From NCBI RefSeq assembly GCF_016801865.2, contig NC_068939.1, positions 868,001-932,000 on the forward strand: a stretch of DNA of 64,000 nucleotides, written 5' to 3'. Position 1 is the first letter of the stretch, and every line of letters begins with the position of its first letter. Positions 1 to 13,316 of this stretch are shown here, in pieces. Origin of the DNA: Culex pipiens pallens (Eukaryota > Arthropoda > Insecta > Diptera > Culicidae). The notes beneath the pieces are model-generated. The model was not told the DNA's origin. It saw nothing but the letters and a program-made list of their open reading frames with translations, and did no database searches. A program made the position numbers and the translations under genes.

Positions 1-3000
1 GCATTTGCAAACATTGGTTGACCCCTCGCTCAACGGCAAGGTAATACTAGCAGGAACGTGAATAGCGCAAAACTTTGTGCAAAGAAAGCGGACCAAAATA
101 ATAATAATAATAAAAAAACGAAAGCCCCACCAAACTCGAAAAGCGAACAAGTTTATAGCTCTAGCAGTCGGCTGGTCAGGGGGTGAGCACTTCAAGGATG
201 GTGGGGAAAAACTTTTGCGATCCTCGCGTGGAAAGTCGAGGAAAAATTAAATCGAAAAAAAAACGAATGGTGGGAAAACAAGGACTTTGTGAATGCGGAG
301 GAATGGGGTCACGCAGGGATGGGAGTGGGATGCAGATGTGGTGTCTGGGACGACGACGACGACGACAGAAAAAGGCAGAAAAAGGTCAGATGCGGATTCA
401 GTTATCGTTTTGGTAAATATGTAAAGTGGGTGGTGGGGAGAGGAGAGCAGAAAAACGTGGAAAAATGGCATTATATACAGTGGGTTGTGTTGCGAGTGCA
501 CCCGAGACTGTTGATGGTTGATGATGGTGGGTACGAAGGGAACAAAACAGCTAGTACGTTTGGGAATTGAAATGAGGCGAATCGACCAGGTCGTGGTTCA
601 GCGAGACCGGTGACAGAGTGGCCACTAAGTGGTGGCTGAGGTGTCAAGTGTAGGTTGGGGAAGGGTAAATAAAATTAATCGCAAGGGTTCACTCCTCTAT
701 CGGAAGGTATCCTATTCGGGATGTCGGTGTAGCTCGACAATATCCCGAAAAGAGTAAAAAATCATGTTGGTACGACATAACCAGAGTCCTTTCAATCCCT
801 TTCTTCTGGAAAAGCAATTTTCAGGGGGCCAAGATATGGGAGTTGGGGACAGAAGCTGAAACGGTTTGAATAATACAACAGGAAGTGAAGGAAAATTTAT
901 TATCCTTCCTTGGGCGAGTATGTGTGTGTGTGTGTGTGACCTGACCACCCCGATCTCTTCTCCATCATTGCTCGACAACACTGGGAGTTGGTTGCAGTAA
1001 ATGTATATGTTTTATTGCTGGCTGGTGCCATTTGGCCTCGTTGGTCGATGGTCGGTTAGTGTCACTTGGCTGAACATGTTGCTCGGGTGCCTTCCAAGTG
1101 TGTTTGTCTTTTCCGGCGGGATCCGTATGCTTGGGCATATTTTCCGATAAATACTGTGTCTCTACATCAAAAGATCGTTTATATGATTAACATTTTGAAA
1201 AGAACTAGAGTATTATTAAATTGAAACAGGCAGATAAAATGAAATTGATGTGAGGATTCGATTCGCCATCCTCACTAAAGAAATTTTACAATTTACGTCA
1301 TTAGTAAACCTTTTGGATCCACCTTTACGTATGCATATTGAATCAGCAAGATATTACCAAAGATCTTTCAATACGCAGGAGATACTAAAGTTAGTTTCAA
1401 ATTAATTTTGAAAAGTGGTTTGAAAACCTTACCAAAACAGGGAAGATCTGTTTTTTTTTTATGAATATCATTACTTAGAAGGTATTCTTTGAATTTTTCT
1501 AGGATTAGTAAATAGAGTTAAAACTAGCATCTGGAACATATGCAAATTAGAACATTTAGTAGCAGACTCTGCGAACACTACCAAGAGATTTAAACTTTGT
1601 TAAAAAAATGGCCATATAATTTTGCCGAGAAACACTGTGAAGTAGCCACATAAAGTACCATAACGGCGCTCAGTGAAACGTGATACTCGGGTACTACAAA
1701 GTTGAAAATTCCTCTCCCTGAAAAGTCTTCCTAGCTTGCCACAACAAAGTTGTCATGATAAAAATATCCCTACAGCTCCAAGTTCACCCGGAGCAAATAG
1801 CTACTCTCCATCGTTTTGTGTGAAAGTCAGAACATTAAATAATCATAATAATGGGCCAAAAATTTATTTCCTCGCTTAACTTTTGTACCACCGAGGAGGG
1901 ATGAGAAAGAGCTCAAACACACACACACACAAACACATGCCCACAGGAACCGTCCCAAGGCAAGTGGTGGTGAAAAGTGAGACGCAGAATTTGGTTTTTC
2001 TCTGGCTCGGGGTGAAATTTTCCTCTTGTGCTCCCGATGGGATTGATCCCTATATTCCGGAATAAGAAGCGCTCGTCGGGACGGCACAGAAAAATGGTGA
2101 TATAATCAAACCATAAACGTGTGTGTCGAACAAGACTCGCACAGCGGAGGAGAGGAAGGCACCGAGGACGACTTCGAAGAAGAAAGGAGCCAACCGTCCT
2201 TTGAAGGATGAGGCAAATAAAGTGGGAAAAGTTTCCGTTGGTTTCTTGAAGAGACCGTGGCGCGCGTGGGAGGAGGAGGTAGCGGGGAAAAGGATGCTGC
2301 AAAAACAGCAATACATAAGAAGGCAAATGGGAAAATCCCCCTCTTCACCGACCTTCCTCCCACCCCACGGACAGTGGTGGAAAAATATCTCCACTCAGTG
2401 GGTTTCAGTCAGATTTGCGCTTTTCTTCTCGATTCGGTTTGGTGTCTTCTCGGAATCTAAATCCACCCAATGTCGAGATTGGCGAGGGTTTCCCCGAGGT
2501 AAAGTCCGGAGCCGTAGACGCAGATCTATTGTTGTTCGCTTTATGTGTTTATTGATTTTATCCCTCGCCTCAGCAAAATCCCACTACAATACACATTGTG
2601 GGCCTTTCGGCGATGGGCGGAAGGAAAAATTGACCTTTTTCTGTATCTTTCACCCCCGGCCTCCCCTGCAAACCCCCCGCCGTCTAGGCCAGTTATGGGT
2701 TTGCTTCAAAGTTGGATCCTAATCGGAAAATTTCCTACCTTTTTCATAGCATCGATGGGCTGTGACGGAGGAGCAGTGGAAACGAGTCCATTGAAGTCAC
2801 AAAAAACTGCCAAGTGGACCGGAATCCAAGGAGGCGTTCGGAAAAAAGGATTTCACTTTGAGGACCGAAGAAACCCGGAATTTTTCCGTTTTGGCTTGTT
2901 GGGCATTTTTCTGGTTCTTTCTATGCACATTAAAAAAAATCATGGTAATATTACATCTGGGAAGAGGTACATCTTTTATGTCAGGAAAATGTGTCATTTT

Positions 3001-6000
3001 ACCAAACCTTCCAAAATTAAAAAAAAATTGTTCACTTTGCAGCATTGCCTTTGCGTTCTCGATAACGAGATTCCTACTCGAAACTAGGTGTTCGAAGGCT
3101 TGATTGTTGAAGCAATTGCAAACCTCCTTTGGATTGTGAGTCCAATTGCCTACCAGTGACTCCACCTAGACAGGACCCAGAGAGACAACTCCTACACCTT
3201 TTTTTTTACTGTGTGCACATATGACCTTCAGAAAAAGTAAACTAGATATTATGGTGAAATAACATGAAGAATGTCCAAGCAAAAACAACTTTTATCTTTA
3301 ATTTAAATTTTTATCAAGATGACAACCAGTCCCACGAATGCTAAAAAAGAAAACAAACACCAGAAAATTGATCCTTTTATAAAGCAGGACCTAATTATGA
3401 TCACCATCAAATTATTCTACCGCTCATACCAAATTAATTATTTCCTCCCCATCTCCTGGCAGAGCGCGCCATCAAAAATCACCCCACAATGGGACAGAAA
3501 AGATGAAGCAAAAAAAAAAATCTTAATAACCACGTGATTGAGAAATCTGAACCCTAATTTAAAACTTTCTATTGAGCAAATCTTTCCGCGGCGAGAGCCT
3601 CTTTTGTGTGCGCGCTCTTCTGCGAGGGTGGAGAGCCGCGTGAGATCGGCCTTTTTGCAACATTTCGCCACATTTTTCTCATTATCATTTCGGTCTTTGA
3701 GACCTCTTCTCTGAGTGGCAACTTTTCCCCCCACGCAAGCCTCGTGGCCAGAACTCGCTCTTTTCCTTTGTTTGACGAAGGGTGGTCTAGAACGGAACGG
3801 AACCTTATGCCGTTTTTCCGGTCTGCCTTGAGGGTTGGTTATGGCAGTGAGGGTGGAAAAACTTCGCAACCGATCTTGAGCGAATCTTCCGCTCCAAGAG
3901 TTGAGTGCAAAGCACCAGCTATCAGATAAATTAAAATTAATATTTTATAAGAAGAAAAGAGGAGAGGCGAAAAGTTTTTCCCGTGCTTTTTTTTATTTGT
4001 TTCGAAACATTTTTCTTCCTTCTTTCACGTCTTGGTGTACCACCTTTCAGCGAGGCACGATTTCAGCACATTTTTTTTGTGTTGCTCCTTGGATTTTGCT
4101 AAGGCAATGTGCGTATTCGAAAGACGTGAGGAAAATCATGAGAAAAGTGGCAATATTGAAGCTGAGTTTTTGGCCTCCGGGAAGAAGCGGATCTTCCAGG
4201 AGGGAAAAAGAACGTTCGCTACCGGCGTGAGGAAAGTCGATGCTTGCCGGCGAAAGAAAAAAAAAAAACGAACAAAAACAACTAGTACAAAAAGACGAAA
4301 GAATATCCTTGCGCGGAAAAATGGAAAAGCTTTTCTTTGGGTAGGCAGGGTTGGTTTTGTGTCGCCTGCGTTAATTGTTTTGAAATTATTTGATGAAATG
4401 ATTCTAACATTGATTTGATTACATTTATTCAGCTCTTCAGATATAGGAAGTCAATTATAGTAACGGTTGAGTTTTTTGTTTTTATTGGGTATAATTCAAG
4501 GCTGAGCTGTAGGTTAGTCGAGGTTAGTCGTCGACTAACAAGTTCTTTACAAAAAATGTCGCCCTCCTTAAACAATTTGGCGCCAAGTTGTCGATTTGTG
4601 CTGTGCCTTCTTGTAAAGATAAAGCACCCCCTCAGGAAGCCCCAGGGCGCTCAAAATGCCATTTTTGCAAATTAAAAAAACAGCCTATGGGAGAATTAGT
4701 CTTTTTAAATACATTCCAATCGACAGAAATATTTTTTGTTCATTGCCGTGCTAAGTATCTCCCATAAGTCTCTTGGAACGAAATGATATTTTTATGAGGT
4801 TGGTTTTATTTTGCTATTTAATTCATCAAGGGCCAAAACCACAGTTTGACCTTTTAGTAATTCCCGGTTACCAGCTTAATTCAATTCTGTCACTTCAATA
4901 ATTTATGTGCTGCGTTGAATTGTTTTCATGTTTAAAATTAATTTTTAACATAAAAAAAACCAACAGCTGACAGTTGACTACAACCGTGGCAGGTCCTTTT
5001 TGCGCCGTTGAGAGACCTTTCTCGCCCCATCAACCAACGAAGGAAGCGGTAGAAGCAACACCACCAGCAGAGTGGTGCTATCAGGAAGGCAAATCTTTTT
5101 ATATTATTTTCCTTATTTATACCTTTCCTCCCCCACCGTCACTTACCGTCCCCTCTCATTTCAGCCGGGTCTATCCCGGAGAGTTCGTGACACGGTATGT
5201 CACGCTTTCCCATTTGGCTGCGGGACCAAGACGATGAAAATTGTCGATCCCACCCACCCACAACCGCCCACCATGATGCGAGATGCGACATGGGGCACGG
5301 GAGTGTGGGGGGTGGTTTTCCTTCTGCGAAAGAGCCTCCTTCGGAGGAATGTTGCCAAAGTTTGGTCCCTGGGGTGGGGGTGGGTGGGTGACGGGATCTT
5401 GAAACGAGGAAGGATTTAATGGAGAGCAACTTTTGGTAACGCTTTTTTTGTCGTGATCTTTATTCTCGTTTTCAGCGGGAAAATTTTTGCCTTCGTGGAA
5501 AACCAGTGGCGTTTTTGGGGCGTGTGCGAATGTTTTATAATATTATTCTTTGACGATTTTTCTTTTCTGAAGGCTTTTCGCTCGGGTGCGTGTTTCATTT
5601 TTTTTTCTTTCTCTTGGTTGTTGTTAATATTCTGTCCTCAGGCTTGGCTTAGCATTTCCTATGCTTTTGACCTTTTTCCGGCCCGTAGGCTATCGCAAAA
5701 TGAAGCAGCTGATGGGGGGAGGGAATTTTGGTGGGAAATTTTGCTCCTTATATAATCGTCGTCGCTCGGTTCAAAGTAAGTTTGACGTGAGTGTGTCTCT
5801 TTTTTGTAAGCTTCCGGTTCTTTATTGGCTGGGTCGATGGAAACTTTGCAAAGGTCAGTAAATGGATGAGTGGTAATGTTTGCTGACATTCTCTTTCAGA
5901 TTGGTATTTTTTTTGTGGCGTGTTACTGACAAAAAGTAAGATAAATTGTGTTTGGCCATGATTGGAAACAAGCTCGATAATGGTTGCGGACGAGCCCTAT
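1..6000. other. Gene-poor AT-rich region, no gene recognised
   Basis: No stretch here combines an open frame, coding-type codon use and flanking splice signals. Short ORFs overlap on both strands and look like chance. Visible items are a (GAC)n tract at 349-366, a (TG)n tract at 920-938 and an (AC)n tract near 1916-1930. The longest ORF, at 2123-2722, starts at GTG and overlaps several minus-strand ORFs in T-rich and A-rich sequence, so I do not call it a gene. The region is probably intergenic or intronic. Confidence 0.6.
920..938. repeat. (TG)n microsatellite
   Basis: About nine uninterrupted TG units. Similar dinucleotide tracts occur at 23974-23989, 43472-43489 and 59442-59460, and a CT tract lies at 34907-34922. 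All are ordinary simple repeats. Confidence 0.9.
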
Positions 6001-6013
6001 CATCTAATACACT

Positions 6014-6268
6014 ATGCGTTCCTCGAACTCAAACCTCAAGTCGGCACACACAAACGCCAATAATTATTCTCGCCTCGTCCTAAATCAAGCAGTAAATTTT
6101 CTTCCTTTTCCGGAATGGGGCGAGACTAGCAGTAACGGCAAAAGTTATTCTCGTCACGACCTTCTCGAAGCTGCTGCTGCTACCCATGAGATGACTAGCG
6201 TCATAAGGTTCACCCCACTTTGGTCCCAACCCCATCCGGGCCTGGTCAACCGGGAAGCAATGTCATAA
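6014..6268 (+). CDS. Possible small ORF, 84 codons, unrecognised
   Basis: An ATG-started frame of 84 codons ends in TAA. The predicted peptide is Ser/Asn-rich at the N-terminus, with an Ala run near residues 54-57 and a Pro/Trp-containing C-terminal part. Part of it uses C-ending codons more than the surrounding AT-rich DNA does. No signal peptide, membrane segment or known motif is visible, and I see no clear promoter or splice context. It may be a fragment of an old gene or chance; there is no independent support. Confidence 0.15.
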   Translation: MRSSNSNLKSAHTNANNYSRLVLNQAVNFLPFPEWGETSSNGKSYSRHDLLEAAAATHEMTSVIRFTPLWSQPHPGLVNREAMS

Positions 6269-6488
6269 AGCAATACTCTCCCCTCCTTTTGTGGGGTCCC
6301 CAGATTAAGTCATTTTTTGTGTTCCTTTCGCCAAAAACTCATAAAAATGTAAGCGGCAAAACTCGCTGCTAGGGATGTGCTAGGGTGGTCTTAAACGGGA
6401 AAAAGATACTGGAATTGAAGGCTTACAAAAAAAGGTTTAAGAATTGCAGTCACCCTAACACCGACTGGGTGCAAGAACCCCCCTCTTT

Positions 6489-6695
6489 ATGGCACCCAAC
6501 TATACGAGCGTGTGTCCACCGTTCGTCATTCGATGCGATGATGGCGAAATAGGACTGCCCATAGCGACACTGGGATCCGTCGTCATCCTTGTGAACTGGG
6601 CCCTCCACGCGGCCAGCCAATGGGAAGGACGAAAAGAGCGCGCTCAATGTAGCCACAAGTTTTCCATTGTTTGTCCATTTATTCGTGTAGATTGA
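6489..6695 (+). CDS. Possible small ORF with a hydrophobic segment
   Basis: An ATG-started frame of 68 codons ends in TGA. Codons are mostly C- or G-ending in a locally GC-richer patch. A hydrophobic stretch near residues 23-37 (GLPIATLGSVVILVN) could be a membrane segment. The opposite strand is also open over 6450-6656, so strand is uncertain. The start context is weak (T at -3). No family is recognised. It could be a remnant coding patch or chance in a GC-rich island. Confidence 0.15.
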   Translation: MAPNYTSVCPPFVIRCDDGEIGLPIATLGSVVILVNWALHAASQWEGRKERAQCSHKFSIVCPFIRVD

Positions 6696-7167
6696 GCATG
6701 GTGGGACAATTTTGAGATAGTTTTTGGAAAATTGTCGAAAATGGCAATTTTTCGGAACACCCTTGAAACGTCGTAGGTCACCCTGATGGCAAAAAAAAAC
6801 GGGTCTGGTTATTTCAGCGAGAGAACCTCTGGTTGAGCCCGATCCGAGTACTAAAACGTCATGATTCGAATTCCTGGACGCTTATGAATTAATTTTACTT
6901 ATAAGTTCACAGTTAAAAAATGTGTTGGAAGGTTTAATTTTGAAAGGTTGAACCTCTTTAATGATGAAATTTTACCTCAATTTAGATTGAAAAAGTGACA
7001 TTACACCAGTAAAGTGGTAAAATTACACATTTTTAGAAGTAAAATTACACATTTTTTCTGACATAACAAAAGTACTCCTTCCTAGATGTCATATTACCAT
7101 GATTTTATTTACTGTGTTGTCAAAACTGCATCATTAGATGAATTTTCTCATAAAATTTAATTTCAAT

Positions 7168-7267
7168 NNNNNNNNNNNNNNNNNNNNNNNNNNNNNNNNN
7201 NNNNNNNNNNNNNNNNNNNNNNNNNNNNNNNNNNNNNNNNNNNNNNNNNNNNNNNNNNNNNNNNNNN
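7168..7267. other. Assembly gap of 100 N
   Basis: The run is exactly 100 N, the conventional placeholder for a scaffold join of unknown size. Real distance and order across it cannot be judged. Confidence 0.99.
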
Positions 7268-8760
7268 TACTTATTTTTACAGAATATAGAGGAAATTTTA
7301 GTAAGAAACTCAGCCAAAGTAGACCCCAGAAAAAAAAATTACATTTTTAAAAACATTGGCAAAGTCACATGAAATAACCCAACCTTAGAATTTCCTTAAA
7401 TTTTGAGAGTTCTTATTTCCTATGCCTTTTAAAGATCAAAAATTGGTTGAAAATGTTTTTTTTTGTGAAATTTCTGAATCGAAGTCCGTCTAGAGACGTA
7501 ATTGAAATTACAGACCACGGTTTAGACATTTGAATGAAAACAGTGCACAGTAGGGTGCCCAGAATATGGGACTTTTTTCAAAACTTCGCTCCACAAGTTG
7601 AATATTGTTCCATGGGCTATTTTATGACTCTGGGCCAAATATAAGCAAAATCGGTCAACATTTACCCATTGATACTCAAAGGTGAAGTTTGACGAAACGA
7701 AAAAATGTATGAAAATCCAACTTTCTAACGGTTTTGTCTGCAGGGTGAGCTGTTGTTATCAAAATATTCCCAAAAGTGAGATTTTCCTTGGAAATTTAAT
7801 GCTCTACAACTTTGTAGAACAAAGCTGTAAAACTCGATCCTGAAAAGTTATTAGCGATTTTAAAAAGTAATTTCTGTATGAAAAACTTTTTTTCACCAAA
7901 AATGGTGAAGTTATAGAGCTTCAGATGAGTTGATTTAAATAAAAAGGGGCAACTTTTGGTTTGGTTGAAAATTAGGGTGGTTCACGATTAGGGTGATCTA
8001 ACTTTTCATGAATATTTTTGGGAATTTGTTTGTCTTCTAGAAAGTTGTTGGGCTAGCCAATTCAAGCAACTTTGTCGAAGACACCAAAATTTTATCTCCC
8101 AATCTACGCCTTTTACGTCCAAATTTATAGAAAGTATCTGAGCAAACCTTTAAAAATCAGTTTTTTTTATCGTGGCAATTCTGGGTTAAGTTTTTGAGAA
8201 AAGTGGTATTCGAGACATTTTTAGAGCTTAAAAAACATATTTTTTTTGACACCCACATTTTAATTGAAATTTAAAAAATATATATGATTGTCAGAAGAGA
8301 AATTTTGGCAAGAACTTTTAATAGTCATGATTGGAATGTATATGGGTCATTTCACCCCAACTGTTCGTATAACAGAACAAATTTGACATCGACTTTCTCT
8401 GATCATGCTCAAATTTGGCGGAGCGGTTTATACTGTCAAAACATGTAAGAATCCAATTTTCAGCAAATTTATCAATTTTTTGAAAGCTCTGTTTTTAAGT
8501 GGATATCATGGAAACAAAAATTGATAAAACAATACTCGACCACTATTTTTGAAGAAAATGGGACGGTGAATGGAATGGCGTCATCAGATTTTTGATTGGA
8601 AACTAATTTGGGTTACCCTTACGCAATCGAAAACTTTTTTTGCCCAGATGATTTTGCATAAGAATAATCTATTATTTTGTTGGTCAATTTTGTAATTTCA
8701 ATCAAGCTTAATACTTTTCTGGCATGCTGCATCACAAGAAAAACATTATAAAAATCAGTG
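7268..8760. other. AT-rich repeat-like DNA, no gene
   Basis: The sequence is AT-rich, with AGGGTG-type motifs (near 7553, 7974 and 7990) that resemble ends of mosquito MITEs. I could not pair them into an element with a target duplication. No open frame looks coding. It probably consists of old interspersed repeats. Confidence 0.45.
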
Positions 8761-9019
8761 CAAATCTCCCTAGAAGGGGTGTGGAGGGTGGAAAGTGTTT
8801 GAATGCAATCGCCTTGGCCCCACTGACGACGACGACGACGACTGACGAACTCTGACGACTCGGACAAGACAAGACGGTCAACCAGCAAGTCAACGATCGA
8901 TCGAGAGGGGAACTCTATAGCCGTCGCTGCCACCGTTGCCATTTGCCTTGGGTTGGGTTTGTGTATGTTGGCAGCGCTTGAAATTTGTATGTTGAAGAAA
9001 CAGCAGCTTGCAAGCTTAC

Positions 9020-9268
9020 ATAAAAAATGAGCTGGATGCAGCCAGGCCTGTTGGGGCCGAAGGACTGAAGGCATCGAGGAAAAGCAGGGCGTTTGCAACG
9101 TGATCCAAGTGAAGATTGCTGGCCACATCGGAGCTTGGCGCAAGCTTTCCATCACCACCGGTAGCCAGGTTGGACAACAGTCGGTGGTCCACGGTGGGTT
9201 CGGTGGTAGTGATCAGCTGGTATGTGCCAATCGATATCTTGGGCCAGATGCGAACAGCGCGAGAAGTG
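9020..9268 (-). CDS. Candidate coding exon (minus strand), unrecognised protein
   Basis: A 249-nt minus-strand exon is proposed. Upstream of it lie a CTAAT branch-like site about 24 nt from the acceptor, a moderate pyrimidine tract and an AAG acceptor. The exon ends before GTAAGC. The frame is open throughout with C/G-rich third positions; it includes a SIGTYQLITTTEPTVDH stretch and continues to an Ala/Ser-rich end. The exon needs one nucleotide to complete its first codon. That matches the phase left by the exon at 21815-21888, so the two could belong to one gene with an intron of about 12.5 kb. If the donor is not used, the frame reads ATG TAA and stops. The plus strand is also open here, which weakens the strand call. 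No domain is recognised. Confidence 0.35.
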
Positions 9269-9429
9269 CTTGGGTTGGCAAAATGGCAGATTAGCAATGA
9301 AAATATATATACCGAGGCAGTACCTTCGCGTACGTCTCCTTCCCCCTTTTATCCATCAGTTTGGTTTTACAGCAGCTCAACAGCGCAAAAGGAAAATCTC
9401 GGCGAGCATTCGTGACGCGGAAAAGTTTG

Positions 9430-12400
9430 GAATGTTGTTGAAAGTTAAAATTAAATCAATTTCTAACTGAAATTATGTCCAATTACGGAACCGAGTGCTG
9501 AGCAACAGATCTGGCTGTCGAGTCCTTTTACCACTCTGCTGTGCGATAATTTTTAAGTGCAATCCGCTCAAATGGAACCGTTCGTTTTCGACGCTAGCGT
9601 GGGTTCTGTTCGCGTCGCGAAAACCACACTTGTCCCCTTTTTGGAGCTGACAATCGGCCGACAGCGGTCAGTGGTTGAGAAATCGCACATAATACACCAA
9701 ATTTTACATACGATTGAGTATTCCAATAGAACCTCACACAGTGACAACATAATTTTGAAAATATGTTCAATTGTTGATTTTTATTTACATTATTTCTGAA
9801 CTGCGTTCCTTGAGCACATATCAATCGACAGAATTATATTTTACTTAATTTCGAGCCAATACTGAACATTTAAAAAACTTACGGCGCCTTCATTGAATAT
9901 TTCTTTTATAGAATGATCTATGGAGACACTTGGTTTTTTTATAATTATATTCCATAGAATTATGTTATTTGGTTGTTTTATAATTTACATTTTTATGATA
10001 AATTCAACAAAACTTCTATTTTAAAGTCTAAAACTGACCGATCGGCTGCCAAAAAACCATTGACCCGTCATCGAAAATCATTAAATGCCACTTTTTACGC
10101 TTGTTGTACTGGTTCTTTCAGGCGCGCGACGATTTTGCATTTTGTGTCGAGAACGCCTCTCCCGTACGAAAATATCAGGCTTTTGCTGCGGTGACAGACC
10201 CCAAAAATATCTATCGAACCCGTCCTTGATAAAAATGTAGGCGAGAGGGGGCCATTTGTCTGGTGGCACAATTTACACTTCTCCCATGGATTCTGCCCTG
10301 ACCATTATCCGGAAGGGGGTGCCCCCAAGCTCGCTGCGATCAACTGTTCATTATTCCACATTATCGCTAGTATTCACCGAGGGGGGGGGGGCTACACCTC
10401 CCCACCCAGGAAAAACGGGGAGGCATCGCTTAAGTGAGTGAATTATCGAACAAAACGATTCATTTTTTTCGGTGTTTGTGTGTGCTTTTCCATTCACACA
10501 TCCAGGCATGGCAGAGGTTATGCACTGGGAGAATTTAATTAGCCCCCTTTTTGCTGCTGCCGTGGTCGACACCCTCCAGAAGCGTCCGGAAAGGGGGTTG
10601 GTTGGGTGACAACGGCACCCTGGGTGAAAGAGTGAGTGCGGTTCGGTTCCATAAAACTTTAAATACACGTATTTGATGTCGTATCATCAAATTAATTATA
10701 TTCATTTATTTTCAAAACAGAACGGCGTCATTGAATGAATGCGTGTGTGGGGCACGGTGCGAGAATGAAACAAAAAATCAACACCACCGTAAACAAAAAA
10801 AGGTGTCGAGAATGAAATGACACCCTGACAAGAGAGTCAGTTTAATTGATAACAAAATGATAACAAGGGAGAGCACATCCTGAAAGCACGTGAATTACAG
10901 CCAAGCATTTTGAAAGTCAGTTTCGAAAAACTTTTGATTTTTTTACAGTTTTGTGAGCATTGGGCTTAATTTCAAGGATATTTCTGGTCAAAAAAGCTCA
11001 AATTTTAAGTATAAATATTATGGAATCGTTCTAAGAAACCACGGGACTCCATGGATTCACTCTAAGAAAGGAATATTTAATGGAGACGCTAGGTTTCCTA
11101 GATTGATTCCACGCTTTTGTACCTAAGATTTGATTTTTTTTTAGTATTGAAAAGTGATCAGATCTAGTCTAAATTCGACCACCCAGCCAAACGGAAGCCA
11201 CAATGACTACTAATGCAGCTGGGCTGCTCGCACTCGAAAATGAGTGGTTTTACGGTGGGTTAATCGATTTGGATGATAGTTATTAAAATAATTAAACTTT
11301 AATTAGCCAACGCCAGTGGAGAAGGCTAGTTGGCGAACTCGTGCCACCTGGAACGACCATGACGACGCGTGGAGAAATGATATCGTTAGTGCCTGTTAGT
11401 GGACTGTTTGTAAGTACTTTTTACTGCTCTTGCCTGTATAGTACCGGTTTTGTCGTCAGTTGCATACTTTATGAAGTGAGTTTGCGTGAGGTTGAGAAGG
11501 TGTGAATTCGATAAGTCGGTTTTCATTTCCATCAGCTAGTATTATTTGCTTCTTTTCGATACAATTTTGTCTGAGTTTGGAAATGTAAATTTTGAATAAT
11601 CATTATAAATCTGAGAAAATATAACAGATGACAATGACTCAAAGCTTTTGAATATTTAGTTCATCAGTCCAACTATTTTTTTATACTTTTATGAGGTTTG
11701 TTTTCATAAAAGGATTGAATCTATGTCAGTTATCGCTGTTGGTAAGAACAAACTACTAATAGATATGCTTATCTGGTGTGGCACGTTGTACAAATTTGTC
11801 TGATCACTGTCACGGCAAGTGATTGCGGAATACCGTTATCAATGTCAAATGACCAATTCCATCAAACCTCCATCCGGTTGAGAAACGAGCTTTCAACAGT
11901 ACTTATTATGACATATCGACGTGAGGCGCGTATTGAGACGACAGCTACTCTAACAAAAGGCAAAAAAAAAACAGTAAAAAAAAGTAACAGTGAGCTCCAT
12001 GCAGGCAGAGAGTCGCGCATTTTACTGAGCCAGCGACTATTTACTAACTACTACTAAAAGAGCGTCTCTCGGTGAGTATGTTCTTACGTCGGTACGCGAC
12101 GACGTTCCTAACTGAGGTGAAGCTGAATAACAACACCGACAGGAGAAAAAAAAACAAAACAGTAAAAAAGCAAAACGAAAAACCTTGCGCTCAAAGGCGA
12201 TAAAGGCCACCGCCACAGACCACAGTCAACGACGGCGGGGCTTTTGCAGTGCAGCGATATGCAGACATCAACACTTCACCAATGACCAGACCGGGGCCCG
12301 TTTGTGTGTGTGGCAGCGCAATTTCGGGTTCGGTCGACCATAAATTAAGCTAGTACACGATTTGAGCTCTAGAACTGTAAAATTTAAATATGTGGTATTT
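9430..12400. other. Non-coding region, no gene recognised
   Basis: Short ORFs only. GC-richer patches near 10250-10640 and 11190-11400 show no convincing exon signals. The sequence near 9820-9900 resembles that just upstream of the element at 15982 (CGACAGAATTATATTTTA-like), which points to shared repeat material. Confidence 0.45.
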
Positions 12401-12407
12401 TGATTGA

Positions 12408-12513
12408 ATAGGTCCAATAAACAAAAAAAAATTCTTTTTGGGTGTTTTTGAATAACCCTGACTCAAACACTCAAAAAGCAAAAATATAATAAAAATGTTT
12501 ATTGAACCATTTA
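12408..12513. mobile_element. Palindromic MITE, GGTCCAATAAAC family (copy 1)
   Basis: Imperfect inverted arms begin AGGTCCAATAAAC and carry TTTTTGGGTGTTTTTGA, with a short centre near CCCTGACTC. The copy at 24312-24480 has the same arms and centre but is better preserved. This copy is degraded at its ends and no target duplication is clear. Confidence 0.6.
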
Positions 12514-13168
12514 AAAAAACAGATGTATTAAAGAAATCAGGAGGGGTTACGAGGTTTATAAATAAATGAAATTTAATTTAAGATAATTTAGTTCTAAAGA
12601 TTATTTCGGGCTTAGTCCAATGCACATTTAAGTTAAGTTTTTTGTACTCCTCTTTCAAAATTTCCTCAAAAATTTAAAGCCAAAAAGCAAAATCAGTTAT
12701 AGACTATTTAGAAATCATTTCATAACGTTTATTTATGTATTTGTAATCAAATAGACGATATTTAATCAGTTTACAAATTATGCTTAATGGGTTCACAGTT
12801 CGGAAAAAAGTCATTTTTTGACGAAACAATAGCTGTATTAAGCATTTTGCGATGCATGTATCAAAACAAAGTGTTTGGAAATTAGCCTAAAAAGTAGAGC
12901 GTTCAGTTTCCCGTCCCGGGATTTCCCGGAAAAAATATTTTCCCCTTTTGTTAATTTCCCGGAAATTCCCGAAATTCAAGCGAAGTATACATTTTTCCAA
13001 CTCTTTGACACATTTTTTAAATTTACAAAAAAAAAAAATATGAAAAATATCAATTTTCTTTTATTCAATTCGATTTACTGTACTGAACTCAACAGTTCGT
13101 CTGAAAATTTCATATCAAGGTATAGGGAAACAGCATCTAATTTCAGCGTGCCTCTAAAATTTCCATAG

Positions 13169-13316
13169 CAGCACTTTGTCATTCAATTACAGCTTATAAA
13201 AAGCGTTTTCAACTGAAATCGAGTGATAATCAGCTCAATAGGAAGTGAGCGAGTAAGTTTCTATCAAAAGTTTTGCAAAAATAGTTGTGGAAAACAGAAA
13301 ATTGGATGGAGTTAGA
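13169..13316 (+). repeat. Segment shared with 61989-62147
   Basis: The sequence runs from about CAGCACTTTGTCATTCAATT to GATGGAGTTAG and is closely similar, in the same orientation, to 61989-62147. Both include CTCAATAGGAAGTGAG and AGTTTCTATCAAAAG. The two copies lie in different TIR elements, which suggests a dispersed repeat carried by, or inserted into, other elements. Confidence 0.75.

Noticed and set aside
2123..2722. 199-codon plus ORF
   Set aside because: It starts at GTG, has mixed composition, overlaps several minus ORFs, and has no promoter, splice or codon support.
5139..5429. Minus exon ending at a GTAAGT-like donor near 5140
   Set aside because: The donor is good, but the upstream frame is Pro/Trp/Ser-rich from G-runs and I found no acceptor.
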